Part shown: positions 45,820 to 57,278 of the stretch, in pieces | Layout: each line of letters opens with the position of its first letter | How positions within the stretch are numbered: position 1 is the first letter of the stretch | Origin: Ricordea florida | Taxonomy: Eukaryota; Cnidaria; Anthozoa; Corallimorpharia; Ricordeidae | Assembly: GCA_949710005.1 (NCBI GenBank) | Contig: OX453274.1 | Span: 26,120,740 to 26,184,739, forward strand | Length of the DNA stretch: 64,000 nucleotides | Direction of reading: 5' to 3' | Translations under genes and position numbers: made by a program | Notes under the pieces: generated by a model | What the model was told of the DNA's origin: nothing | Seen by the model: only the letters and a program-made list of their open reading frames with translations | Databases searched by the model: none

Positions 45820-46590
45820 AAATTTCATAGAGATTTTGATTCTCTGCCTATTTGAGTTCAGTATGTGAGGGTTTTTTAATTACCTCAGCTTGGCAGCAAT
45901 ATTTGTTGTGAATAAGAATTATTGATGATACTGTTTGGGAATGTCATTTCTTTTTAATTATGGTTCATTACCTATTTCAGATATGTTATGTGTCATTGAA
46001 AGAGTAAGTTTAATTGCATAATAGCAACATTTAAGTTGAAATACATAGTTCACATGATAATAACTATAATTAATCCTTGTAAACTTCAGTTGTTTTTACT
46101 GACACCTTTTTCTTTATATTTTGTTTCTTAGTTTTTAATGTTCATTTCATTGTGGATACTGGTTTTTTCTTCATTTTAAGAGTGTTATCTCTATAATGCC
46201 TGTGAGACTTTCATCGTCATATATTTTGATAATTGCATGCATTACTACTACGCACTGACCTCATGGACTTATAAATTTCTGCTACTACCTGTATTGTTTT
46301 TTTTCCAATACATGATACATACTTAATATGAAATAATTGATAAGGTTTCGTCAAGTTTGTTGTGGCAGAAGAAGTAAGGTTACTTTTTTAGTATTACAAG
46401 GATGTGATATTTGTGGTTTTCAAATGAGTTTGGCTATCTCAAATATTGGCTCCACTGAGCTTTACCGATCAAATTGACCTGAATCATATTTTTGGTGGTT
46501 AAGAATAACTATGTTTTAAATTGACTGAGGGAAATTATTTTTTCATGCCTTTTATGATTGTTCTCTTAGGAGTAGCTGTCTTAATGTAAT
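45820..46590 (+). repeat. Internal direct repeat, copy 2 (cut by LINE insertion)
   Basis: Matches 47320-48060: TTTTGATTCTCTGCCT, ATTTAAGTTGAAATACATAG and CGTCATNTATTTTGA blocks, then the GTTAAGAATAACTATGTTTT block of copy 1. It stops at 46590 where the LINE fragment begins. An inverted piece of the same module follows at about 46955-47100. Confidence 0.78.
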
Positions 46591-46591
46591 C

Positions 46592-46955
46592 ATGACAAAC
46601 AGTCAAGTCCATAGTTATCACACAAGAACAGCCAGTAATTATCGAGTGCATTCCTGTCGTACGAACATCAAGAAATTCACAATTCTTCACCAAGGACCTA
46701 GAATCTGGAACTGTCTTCCTGCATCTATTACAAATTTGTCAAGCTTTTCTGTCTTTAAGAACAAAGTGCTAGAGTTTTTATGAAAATAGATACTAAACTA
46801 GTTTAGCCGCACTTCTTCGCAGCCCTTATTTCTTATAATATTGCGATGTCGAGGTGGCCTCTCTTTATAAGCCTGGTGGTTTCCTGAGGTCTCCTCGCCT
46901 TACAACCTGCTGTATACTGTTAAATTTCTTGTAAAAAAAAGGCTAATAAATAGTC
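46592..46955 (+). pseudogene. LINE 3' end fragment
   Basis: The frame 46592-46783 reads YHTRTASNYRVHSCRTNIKK and GPRIWNCLPASITNLSSFSV, the extreme C-terminus of a LINE ORF2. It is followed by a 3' UTR with ATAAGCCTGGTGGTTTC and an A-rich end near 46935. Heavily 5'-truncated. Confidence 0.75.
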
Positions 46956-47319
46956 ATGCATGCAATTTTTAAAATATATGGAGATGAAAGTCAGCCAGGC
47001 CCTGAGGAGATAACACTCCAAACAAGAAAAAACCAGTTTCAGTATCCACAATGAAATGAACATAAAAGGCTAAAGAAACTTAAAATGTAAAGGAGCAAGT
47101 GTCATAAGTAAGTAGCACATTTATCTATAATCCTTTTCAGAGGTTTTGGTTTAAAATATTTCTACAATTGTTTTTTATCACATTTAACATGAGGGAGATA
47201 ACAGGGCCTGATGGGTAGTAAGGAAGATGGTTAGTGGGAAAAGTGACTTACTGCTTTGAGTTGTTTTGATTGTACACAGTATGAGAGGGCACTGGAGATA
47301 ATTTTCATTTTACACAGGG

Positions 47320-48740
47320 AGTACATTAGCACTAAAATTTCATTTAGGTTTTGATTCTCTGCCTCTTTAAGTGCAGAATGTGAGAGTTTGTTAATTGCCT
47401 CAGCCTGGCAGTAATATTTGCTGGAATAAGAATTATTGATGTTAATGTTTGGGAATTTCACTTCTTTATATGTGACATTACCAATATCAATAAGACCGAT
47501 ATGTTATGTGTCATTAAAAGAGTAAGTTCAATTGCATAATGGGAACATTTAAGTTGAAATACATAGTTCACATGATAAAATCTAAAATTAATCCTTGAAA
47601 ACTTCAGTCGTTTTTACTGACACCTGTTCCTTTACATTTTGTTTCTTTAGTCTTTAACGTTCATTTCATTTTGGATACTGAAGCTGGTTTTTCTTTATTT
47701 TCGAAGTGTTATCTCCTCAGTGCCTGTCAGACTTTCATCGTCATTTATTTTGAAAATTGCATGCATTACTTGTACGCACTGACCTCATGGATTTATAAAT
47801 TGCCGCTACTACCTGTGATGTTTTTCAAATACATGAGACATACCTAATATGAAATGATTAATATGGTTTCGTCAAGCTAGTTGTGGCTGAGTAAGTAAGG
47901 TTACTTGTTTAGTAATACAAGGATGTGATATTTGTGGTTTTCAAGTGAGTTTGGATTTTGGGGCAACTTAAAGGATTGGGAAGATCATAAGGGAGTATAA
48001 TGTAACTAATTCTCAGTAAATTTTTATGTATAATGGCACTGTTCCCAGCCAGTATCTTAATGATTGAGGTACGGCTTTCTTGAGTACTGGTTTGCCTGAT
48101 CCCTATAGAGCAAATTGACTTGCATTATATTGTTGGTGATCAAGAAAAAGTATGTTTTAAATTAATTAAGGGAAATTATCTTGACATGTTTTTTTTATGA
48201 TTGTTTTTGTAGAAGTAGTTGTCATAATGTAATCCTAAATATTTGTCAGGGTGCAATAGAGTTGGAACTGTTAGTGTAACTAGGTAGCTCAAGATCTTTC
48301 ACCTTTAAGGCGATTGTGAAAACAGTGAATTAGAAAATGAAGGTTGTGGAGAAGTGAATTTTCATTTTTCTAAATAATATCGCCATGTTGATTGAAATTT
48401 AACATAGAATACAAGTCAATAAGTTGATATTACTTTAAAATTGTCTATTTATTGAGAAGTTAAATTATTTTATAAAAGTCAATAATGACAATGATGTAAG
48501 GGGTGATAGTCAATTTCAGTTCGGTTTTTATTGATTATTATCAACAAAAAACAATTATTACATTCTGTATGTTGACTATTTTGGAACATTGAAACTTAAA
48601 TTGATCATAAACTAAAAGTTTATAGGAAATTATAATGACATGAAATCTTTTGATCGACTTTTATCGTGTATTGATATTTGTGGAATAATTGGTATTGATT
48701 TTTATTTACAAAAATTGTTTTTTACTTAATTTTAGAATTA
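47320..48740 (+). repeat. Internal direct repeat, copy 3 (most complete module)
   Basis: Combines the blocks of copy 2 (47320-47944) and copy 1 (47945-48740) in one 1.4 kb unit. AT-rich and non-coding. Confidence 0.75.
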
Positions 48741-49189
48741 TAAACATGTAAGCATAAATGATCAGGGGAAGGAAATTGTAGGCAGAGTTCTAAATGTTTA
48801 ATGGCTGGCTAATGCCCTGAAGTTGCAAGGATGTTCCGCAGTACGCTTTGATTTGCTTATTTTTTTGCCACAGATTCTTGGGTTTAATCCAGACGTATTT
48901 TTTTCTTGGGGAAGGAGAAGCACTTTCACTTTCACCCTTTCTTGCTTGGAATTCATCATAATGTTTCTTGCTGTAGAGATGAATAGAAGTAACACTTTTG
49001 TAGAAAATAGATGCTTTTGCATAGAAGTTGGAAAAATATGTTTTGTTAGTTGACTGCATATCTAATGACCTCCTGGTTTTATCCAATATCGTAGGGCAAA
49101 CCTGAAGGTATTATTGATGGGTTGGCAAACTAGTTATCTTGTATTTTATATTTGGATGCAATGAATTGTTATAATCTAGAAATTTCATA
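48741..49189. other. Transposon interior, no gene
   Basis: Short open frames on both strands (48790-49086) without domains. Confidence 0.4.
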
Positions 49190-49680
49190 TGTAGCGTATT
49201 TTTCGCCTCATGGCTTAAAGAACGACGAATGTCACACAGTGTGGCGCGCTTGTTTCGCCTCAATTGGCTTAAAGAACGACGTATATTTCGTGTATAGCGT
49301 TTGTCTCACCTCATGGCTAAGAAAGACGTAATTATATTTCGTGTATAGCGTTTGTCTCGCCTCATGGCTAAGAACGACGTAATTATTTCATGTGTAGCGT
49401 TTATATCGCCTCATGACAAAAGAACGACGCATATATTTCATGTGTAGCGTTTATATCGCCTCACGACAAAAGAATGACGCATATATTTCATGTGTAGCGT
49501 TTATATCGCCTCACGACAAAAGAAGGACGCATATTCCATTGTAGCGCGCTTGTTTCGCCTCGATTGGCTTAAAGAACGACGTATATTTTATGTATAGCGT
49601 TTATGTCGCCTCATGGCTTTGAGGACGACGGATGTTACACAGTGTAGCGCGCTTGTTTTGCCTCATGGCTGAGAGATATT
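49190..49680. repeat. Minisatellite, about 50-bp unit, about 10 copies
   Basis: A TCGCCTCATGGC...AAGAACGACG motif recurs about every 50 bp (near 49204, 49254, 49308, 49358, 49406, 49457, 49508, 49555, 49607, 49656), with TAGCG and ATATTTCNTGTGTAGCG between. Confidence 0.9.
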
Positions 49681-49918
49681 TTCTGTGTCTCGTGAACTGA
49701 CCTCCGGGGAGTCCGATGGACTCTTGCCTGGACGAACTGTCTCCATCGGATCCGATGGAGTCTGTTTGCCAACATTTTCAACCCCCCTCGCTCCCCTTAA
49801 CCTTTTACTTCCGGTACCACTAATCAAGCGCTTTGCGTCCATTTCCGGTTCCGGTCGCAATCGGACTCGATCCGCCAGCTGGTGAAGACAACCCGACTCA
49901 GGTCAGGTGTATTGGACA

Positions 49919-51954
49919 TGTGTGTACTGCCGTGGCGCTCAAACTGTGATGATCACCGATTCATCAAAGTCTTGACCGAAAAGCGACATTCAAGTATTTG
50001 CTGCTAATCTAGTCACGTTGATTTCTAAAGCGCGAACGTAACAGCTGAGGACTTGGAGATTGTAACACACCTAAGCACATTTTATTTGCCAGATCAACCT
50101 GATCTCGTTTCAACAATTTCAACTGATTTGTCCCAAAATAGAAACTGTAGCCTCTTTTCCTGTCCTGAATATACAAGTGATAAAAATATTAACTTGAAGG
50201 TAGCTATTGTTAATAACAAACGTTTGCACAATCAATAATGTAACTTCTTATGAAATATTTATTGATGTTTACCAAATTTTCTTGTAATTTTTTTCTCTTT
50301 GGCTCTAACAGTTCTTGAAACTATCTAGTTTTAGAAGATATATGCATTTAATTAAAAATTTCTTTTGCTCGGCCTAAAAAACGAAGCTTTCGAAATGTAG
50401 GATTTGTTTGTATTTTGGTTGCCATGGCAACGACACACAAATCAATCTCCAAAAGCCGTTTAGTTTTCTTAAAATTGTTTGAATTGACATTCCTCAATTT
50501 CCTAAGACTCTTTAGTCCATTCCAACGTCCAAACTTTAAATAAAAGCCAGGATACAAAAGAGCAGGCAACCGTACACTTGGTTTTGAGCGTCAATGGTCT
50601 TTTATTTACTTTCACCTTTTAGTCTTTTCTTCTATATGTCATGCCAAAAGTTGACTTCTTCTTAAAGGAAGAGGGGCTTTCGAGGGGTTCAAAAATAGAG
50701 TCTAGCGAAAGAGAAAACCGTAGTCATAGGGGCACCAACGTTTGTCGGCGAAGATGAATCACAGCTTTGTCAAGGTGGTAAAATAAAAATGCATAGGAAA
50801 ACCTAAGAATCCCGTCAAGTGGCAGGCCATTTCAATGAGTTAATTACCTTTTCTTTGTTCTTTTTGACAGAAGTAAAGTTTTACTTGAGTTTTTCCAAAA
50901 ATCATGTATTTCGTAGTAATTTTGGTGCCCCCTTAAATTTCTTGTAGAGTATTTAAGCAATTGTCACCAAATTTGTCACAAACACTGTTCTTGTAGTCAC
51001 CTGCAACCTAATTGAGCAAATTTTAATTTCCTCCAAAAACACTGGTTTTATGAGTTCTTTAGTTAAATTGAAATGTAAATGGTTGCCAAAGTAACGAAAA
51101 TAGTCAGAAGTCGATACTTGTCACTATTAAGGTGCACTTCACCGAGCAAGGATTTACTGTACCAAATATCATGTGTTTTTTGTTCTTGGAGGGGGGAGGC
51201 GGTAAGTTTTGGAATCACTTTGAACCTTTTATATACATTTTTTACAGGATTGCACATGTGCAGGAAAGTATTTTTTGCGATCAAAATTTCGATTGTAATT
51301 ATTCTATTTTAAGTCTGGGAAGAAGGACCGTCATCTTTGGGGTGGGAAGGGGGGTGGGAAGGGGTAGTTTTCGAATCATTTTGTATCTTTAATATACATT
51401 TTTTAGTGGATTGTGAAGGAATTTTTTTTTTTTGCGATTACCATTTTGATTGTAACGATTAAAGTCCGGACTGTTTGTGTTTACGCATGCGTGTTTCAAA
51501 CTTTTTAAATGTACTTTATCTTCTGTTTCTTCTTATCCTAGAAGCTGAGATACGATACCTGCAGCTGGCTGCCAAGAAACTCGGCCTCACAGATTTTTGT
51601 CAAAATAGATTATAAGAAATGGAACGAGGAAAAGGACGGTTATTTAGTGCGGTAAGTTATCGAATCAGTTCGAATCTGTTATATACACCCCCTCCCCTAA
51701 CTCTTTTCATTAGTTAGTGGTTTACGGTTGAGGCGAGGAGATTATGGTTGGATAATATTCAGATCATGCAATTATGCTATTGTAAGTATAAAACTTTCTA
51801 TTTTATTGCGTCGGTGCATTTGTTGGTTACATCGTTCATTTTATCATGCTGTTCGACTAACTTTATTATCATATCTTACTGTTTTGCTGTTTGCCCTCCT
51901 GAACCAAGGTATTTTTTTTATTTTTCACTTTTTGTAACTGACGAAGAAATATGA
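49919..51954. other. Interval without recognised gene
   Basis: A 61-codon plus-strand frame (50053-50238) and a 73-codon minus-strand frame (50348-50569) are unrecognised. Between about 51185 and 51465 a roughly 190-bp block (TATACATTTTTTA, then TTTTGCGAT) is duplicated in tandem. A short exon-like stretch at 51542-51615 (EAEIRYLQLAAKKLGLTDFC after a TCCTAG) has no partner. Confidence 0.4.
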
Positions 51955-52740
51955 AACACAGAGAGTACATAAAAGCAATGTGGTGAGGAAGCTCAAAAAG
52001 AAACCATAAGGCTTATAGACATTGGGCTAACGCAAAAGTATAAAAGCATAAGTTTACAAGACCAGGATCGAGTGTATACAGATTAATTACGTGACAATTG
52101 ATAACGGGTGGACAACCAATATAAGTATGTGTTAATGAAGTAAAGTAGCAAACATAAAACCAAGTGATGAAACACTTTGAAGAAAGCGATATCTATTTAC
52201 AAAGATTATATAAGTATATATAATATATTTATATAATTATAATTACCAGTTCTCATATAAGTATATACGAAGTTTAGTTTTAAATGGCAAGAGACAAGTA
52301 GTGTCTGATTTAATTTGTTAAAGAGTTATAACAGGATGGTCCCTGGAAACTGACAGAAAATTTACGAAGGTTGGTCTACAAGAAGGAAGTTAAAAATTAT
52401 CAGTTTGTCTCGTGTCATACCTATAAACTTCTTTGTTAAAACAAAAGTAATCCTTGAACTTTACTGGCAGACGAGAGTGTCTAAAAGAAAACATAAGCTT
52501 ACCTAGTTGTAGTTGTCTAATCAAAAGTTGATTTGGAAATAATTCTGACAACTCGGTTTTGTAAAGAGGTAAGACCACGAAGATTGGTTTTGTAATTAGA
52601 TCCCCAGACAGTAATACAATAATGAAAATAAGGATAAACTAGACAATAATAAAGACTTGAGGCAACTTGAGAGATGCCAGGTTTCCGGAGACACATGTTC
52701 GTCAAGGATTACTAATAATTAATCGTTTGTTGTGTTATTT
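51955..52740 (-). pseudogene. LINE remnant: post-RT region and 3' UTR
   Basis: The minus strand reads SLYYCLVYPYFHYCITVWGS and LTSLQNRVVRIISKSTFD, then in another frame QLQLGKLMFSFRHSRLPVKF, typical of the ORF2 C-terminal domain. A 3' UTR with the ATAAGCC/GGTTTCTTTTTGAGC wording follows near 51990-52020. Frameshifted and truncated. Confidence 0.82.
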
Positions 52741-53237
52741 CTAAGAGGGAATATACCGCGGCCCCAACCCAGATTTCTTCTCACGAGGGTTTTTTCTACC
52801 CCCTAGTGCTTCTCTGATTTTTATTCGTTTACAAGTATACTATGACTACTATTGCTGAAGTTAAATAAAGAGCAGATATTGCGTCGCTACCCAGCCAATA
52901 TGCAATATTCTCAATGCGCATTATTGTGTGGACGACAATTGTGGATACGCACTTCGCACACTAGCCCCAAAAACTGCTATTGTCACCAAGAGGCTCTCGC
53001 AATAAAATAAGGCAGCAATAAAGGTGAAAAGTATATAAGACGCTTACAAGAATCCTTGTACCGCTTGTGAGACTACAAGATCATCCAACTGATTTAACTG
53101 ATTTGTGGTTTAATTTTGTTCAAACTATATTTTACTTTGTTCCAAACTCATTGTCATCAAATTAGCATAACCTAAGAACGAAAACTAACTTTGAAGCAAT
53201 GATAACATTTAACCACAACATATGCATGTACACTTTT
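52741..53237. other. No recognised feature
   Basis: Unremarkable AT-rich sequence. Confidence 0.4.
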
Positions 53238-53770
53238 CCCCCGTGGAGGGGGTGGGTACTGTTATAAATCTCGGATAGGTGTGTGCCGCGAAGGGTCCTA
53301 AACCCTGACCCTATCTAAGGATGAAGCAAACGAAAATTGATACCCTATTTAAGGCCCAAACCCGAAAAATGACACCCTATGCAAAGGAAAAACTAAAACT
53401 AAAATAATTTGAACAGGTCAACTTTATTTCGATTCTGTAAGATTACTGGAAGTTAGCATCAAGCATAGTGTAGAAGACTAAGCCTACTTTAATAACCGCC
53501 ACGGAAAAATACAAGCCTTATAATATCGTTTGCTAATACTTTAACTTTAACTTGGGCTCCTGCTTAAGAGATCATTTCTTTTCCGCTTAACTGGGTATTT
53601 ACGCACTGCTATTTTAGCTGATACAATTTAGGCACCCTCTCTAAGGATCACACCGGGAACACTATGCCAACATGGGCAAAAATGATACCCTATTTAAGGA
53701 TCGAGAACCTCAAAAACTATACCCTATAGCCCATATATGGGAGTACTCCCCCCCACCGGCGCTTTTCCAA
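53238..53770. repeat. Repeat unit with imperfect inverted ends and ACCCTATTTAAGG motifs
   Basis: The left CCGTGGAGGGGGTGGGTACT is echoed inverted near 53737-53760 (CCGGTGGGGGGGAGTACTCC). GATACCCTATTTAAGG-like words recur at about 53339, 53366 and 53685. No coding potential. Likely a non-autonomous mobile repeat. Confidence 0.5.
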
Positions 53771-54926
53771 GTGCAAATAACCATGAAAATGCACAAAACG
53801 TCATACGCACAGGGACTCGATAACTGTAAGTTCATCGATGAACTGCACAAACAATTATATTGTCACAGTATAAGATAGGATAAAATACAGCACAAATATG
53901 TGATTAAAATAACTTTGATTAAGATTACCATAGATTGCCTTATTGTGCATTTATCGACGGCAGTCTGAGGTGATCACTTTGCCTCGTAGTTGGGGGAAAT
54001 TTTGAAAACAGCAAGCCGCATGTCTACATACGGAACCCTTAATATCACAAAAAATGTTGGTGGCACTTTTGAAACTTGCACCGAAAGATTTTGAGCGGGA
54101 TTTTGAAACTCGCCTTCATTGACCAGTATAGAAGTAGCTATATCTCTTAGCGATATGATTAAAAGCACATTCAAATCAATTGGTTAATAGTTGTGGATTC
54201 TTAGGAGATATCGATAGGTTTTCGTGTGGTATTGGGATCACGTGACTGAATAGTCATGGAAACGAGGCTTACGTTACTCCTTTGCGTTTTTATTCATTTT
54301 ACTTCACATGGTTGGCCCTCCAAAACCTTGTTGCGATGACGTTATCACTTGACCGTTTTAACATTTAAACTATGCTCCCAAATTCATATCCTTATGAAAT
54401 TTTAAAGAGGCCAAGAATGTATTCGTGTAAGTTCTTTTCAACTACCTCAAACCTAATTAATCTTCGCAGTGCACAATAGCACTACTAAACCATTTTCGTT
54501 TGTGTCTTCAAATAACACCAGAGATAAAGACGCGATCGCAATATCGCCTTAATCAAATCAGTTTCAACTGGCCGCTGACTAACTGCTTACGCCAACAAGT
54601 GAGATGATTTACTGTGCTATTCGTTCCCTGATTGGGAGTTATACTAAACTTCAGACTGTTGTGACTCTCTAACCATGAAATTATTACTAGGATATACCTT
54701 GAGACACTACTCTACGAAAACGTTTTTTTTTTCTTGGCCTAAAGATCATTCAGCTTAGCAGAGAACTTACTGAGGGAATGTTAGCAAAACATTTGTCACG
54801 ATACTATGCGACAACGATACATCTAATCACGAGATACATGTACGTAGTTATAAAAGTGCTCGCGAGTTCATAGAGCTCATTTTGTCTTGGCTTTTCAGAT
54901 GCAAACCAATGCTCCTCATACCGAGA
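53771..54926. other. 3' flank / untranslated region of gene B
   Basis: Downstream of the gene B stop. The first clear minus-strand AATAAA lies at 54289-54294, about 630 bp past the stop, and is a candidate polyadenylation signal. No other gene recognised. Confidence 0.4.
54289..54294 (-). terminator. Candidate polyadenylation signal of gene B
   Basis: AATAAA on the minus strand, the first good match I see downstream of the stop at 54927. Confidence 0.35.
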
Positions 54927-54992
54927 TTACTCCGCCAAGTCTTCAATGTTTGCGTACATTTGCTTGTCATACATTCTCATGTTGATTACCCT
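54927..54992 (-). CDS. Gene B exon 9: C-terminal tail and stop
   Basis: Acceptor TTTGCTCTCTAACAG lies above 54992 in phase 0, matching the phase-0 donor of exon 8. It encodes RVINMRMYDKQMYANIEDL plus AE and TAA (54927-54929). The short tail has two tyrosines (MYDK, MYANI) that could be phosphotyrosine docking sites. It is 1.6 kb from exon 8 and easily missed by gene finders because of its size. Reading through exon 8 instead would give a stop six codons later, but the perfect phase and acceptor favour this exon. Confidence 0.82.
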   Translation of the reverse strand, partial: RVINMRMYDKQMYANIEDLAE

Positions 54993-56597
54993 CTGTTAGA
55001 GAGCAAAAATTAACATAAGAACAAATTTTCAGGAAAATGATTAAACAAATTATGATTATAATATTCTGGAATGAGAATGTCACTACTTGTAGGCCGCTAG
55101 CAGTCTGTCTTGTTGCCTCAGATTCTCAACTCGGACATTGGAGAAATAATTGCTGCGGAGCGAGCGGAGCGAGCGAGCAGCAAAATAATCAGGATTTAAG
55201 AGAGATATATAAGGCAGGACGAATTCTCGAATTCATCACTTTTTACCAGAATGCATTGCATTTAACCACACTTTTTACCAGAATTCCTTGCACTTAACCA
55301 CAGTTTTTACCAGAGCTCTTAGCGGCACTTTTTACCAGAATGCATTGCCCCAGGAAAGCATGAGATTGTCATTCTGTCGCACCGGCGTCTTTTTTTGCGT
55401 AGATTTCGGTGAAAGTTTGTAAATCTGGACGATTAATTGTGACATCTTAACTTAAAACTTAGTGTGTCATTTCGTAGCAGTCTCGCCTCCTTGGTCGAAT
55501 TCTTAAATGAAGAGAAATTGTCGGTACTAAAGCTTGTAGAATAATTAAAACAAACGAGAACCGTAGAACACGTTTATTTCAGTATCTGCTGCGATCATTT
55601 ATCCAAACATGAATTTAAGCTAAAGCTTCAGTATTTTCACACATCGCGATGGACGCGTCCTCGACACGTACAGTCTGTCAACATTCTAGAGACATTTAAT
55701 GCGTATCAGTTCAGCTTTTTGCACCTTGTATTTGCACTTCTTTTGATTTTCGGAAATTGGTAAAGGGGAGATTGATGTGTATCGTTTTACGTCCACAAAT
55801 AAGTCAGCTTTTTGCTCCTACAATTTCCACATATTTCGATTGTCCCAATCTGGTAAAGAGGAGGTTGATATGAATCGTTTTATATCCAAACATAGTCACA
55901 CCTCGCCGTCGATGCGTCACCATGCATGAAGTTGATACACACCAGGACAGACTTTAAGTTACATAATCGTTGTTTTTTTTCCTGCAGACAATGATGTAAC
56001 CCTCAATGACTTCATTACATCATAACTAACCGTAATAATGAACAGAAAGGAATTTTGTACGTTCTAGAGGAAGCATTTTGCCCATGATTTGGGAAATTAA
56101 GAAAACTAAGACCCTCGAAACTAATACCTATAAACCCGTCAGTGTCTTAGTATAAAGTCAATGACTGAAAATAAAACTAAATAAACCTAGACCTAATGTG
56201 GTTTTAATTTTCCTTTATACTTGTGGAATTCAATTTTTTTTTTAGTGGGGAGTGGCAGGGGGATCTTAAACCACTTTTCGTAACGCCAAAATTTGTGACA
56301 GCGATTTTGAGAATTAAAGGTGCTTTAGCAAGTATTGGGACGCGCAGGTAGATGGAACACTGCTTAAACTGTGTCTGTATCAACAGAATGTGCCGCAGCA
56401 TTACTATCTTTTAGATACTCTAGTTATGTATTATTTAGGAACTGGGACGAAATGAAGCATTGAGCTCCGCGCATAAGAATTGGGAAAAAAAAGACTGCTC
56501 GTGGTCTACAATGATTATTTGAAAAAGATAGCAAAATTCTGCCGATGGCCTTCAAGGTAAATTGTAAGCAGACATTACATCAATTTTTTCTAACTAC
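54993..56597. other. Gene B intron 8
   Basis: Holds a three-fold repeat of about 30 bp around CACTTTTTACCAGAATGCAT (55228-55345), a GAGCGAGCGGAGCGAGCGAG stretch at about 55155, and a tandem duplication of about 85 bp (about 55725-55890) with the AAGTCAGCTTTTTGC wording. A minus-strand AATAAA at 55573-55578 would only matter if exon 8 were terminal. Confidence 0.5.
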
Positions 56598-56697
56598 CTT
56601 GTGATGTTTTGCCATATCTTTCAACTCTTCCCTAAGTTCTTCAAACGTTGGTCTTAAACCTGGATCATTCTGCCAACACTGCAGCATTATTTGATAC
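56598..56697 (-). CDS. Gene B exon 8: kinase C-lobe end
   Basis: Acceptor TTTCCAG lies above 56697 (phase 2) and donor GTAGTT below 56598 (phase 0). It reads YQIMLQCWQNDPGLRPTFEE then LREELKDMAKHHK: the CW...RP motif of the last kinase subdomain, with the Arg that pairs with the APE-position Glu. Confidence 0.92.
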
Positions 56698-56798
56698 CTG
56701 GAAAGTGAAAATGATGGAATAAAGCAATCTGTTCACGCGTAGGAACTCCAGGATAAGGAAACGTAAGGCCCATAAAGAAAAACTGAGAGAATAGTTAC

Positions 56799-56895
56799 AG
56801 CATATCATCCACATGCTTTGGTTGTGGCATCCTGTATTGTTGCTGAAGCAGTTCGGCAATCTTTCTGCCATCCATCCGGGGGTATGGAGAACCAC
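56799..56895 (-). CDS. Gene B exon 7: kinase C-lobe
   Basis: Acceptor TGTTATTTAG (phase 1) and donor GTAACT (phase 2). It reads GGSPYPRMDGRKIAELLQQQ then YRMPQPKHVDDM, the G-S-P-Y segment and following helix typical of receptor tyrosine kinases. Confidence 0.93.
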
Positions 56896-57189
56896 CTAAA
56901 TAACAGTAACAATTACTAGCAAAACTGAAAAAACGTCACCAATTAACTGAAATGCGTTAATAAAGACGAATAGGGAGATCACCTTGAGGAATTAAGGAAA
57001 AGAAACGAAAACAGTCTGATTATGCTTGTCTTGCTCCAATTTTTTTTATATGGTAAACCTATCATAAAACTAAAACGTATACGTAGTAATTTTATAATTA
57101 CATGTACATATCATTAGGCTAACAGGACTCTATCAGAAAAGCTGGTTGTGTCTTCGTAATTGAGAATATGCGGGGTTTTATTCTAGTTT
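56896..57189. other. Gene B intron 6, right of exon 7
   Basis: No feature before the TA/GATATA microsatellite. Confidence 0.5.
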
Positions 57190-57247
<58 letters not shown>

Positions 57248-57278
57248 AGATATAGATATAGATATATATATATATACA
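57190..57278. repeat. TA and GATATA microsatellite
   Basis: TA run followed by about six GATATA units and another TA run, directly bordering the left end of the Penelope-like structure. Confidence 0.92.

Larger units (their letters stand above)
42285..49918. mobile_element. Probable 7.6 kb DNA transposon with subterminal satellites and a protease-like ORF
   Basis: The left end TGTCCAATACACCCAAACTG (42285) and the right end read inwards from 49918, TGTCCAATACACCTGACCTG, form a 13-bp inverted repeat followed by shared CTGAGTC wording. Inside the left end lies a 140-bp satellite; inside the right end an inverted single unit of it (49690-49800) and a 50-bp minisatellite. The interior has an intact-looking ORF with a cysteine-protease motif, internal direct repeats and a LINE fragment. 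No transposase recognised and no clear target duplication, so the boundaries are inferred from symmetry. Confidence 0.6.

Noticed and set aside
51542..51615. Plus-strand exon-like EAEIRYLQLAAKKLGLTDFC
   Set aside because: Good acceptor-like TCCTAG, but no partner exon, donor or family. Kept only as a mention.
53671..53878. 68-codon plus-strand frame
   Set aside because: Overlaps the ACCCTATTTAAGG repeat unit; no domain.
56580..56600. Gene B ending by read-through of exon 8 (KVVRKN-stop)
   Set aside because: A phase-matched acceptor and tail exon exist at 54992-54927, so splicing is preferred. The short form may still occur.
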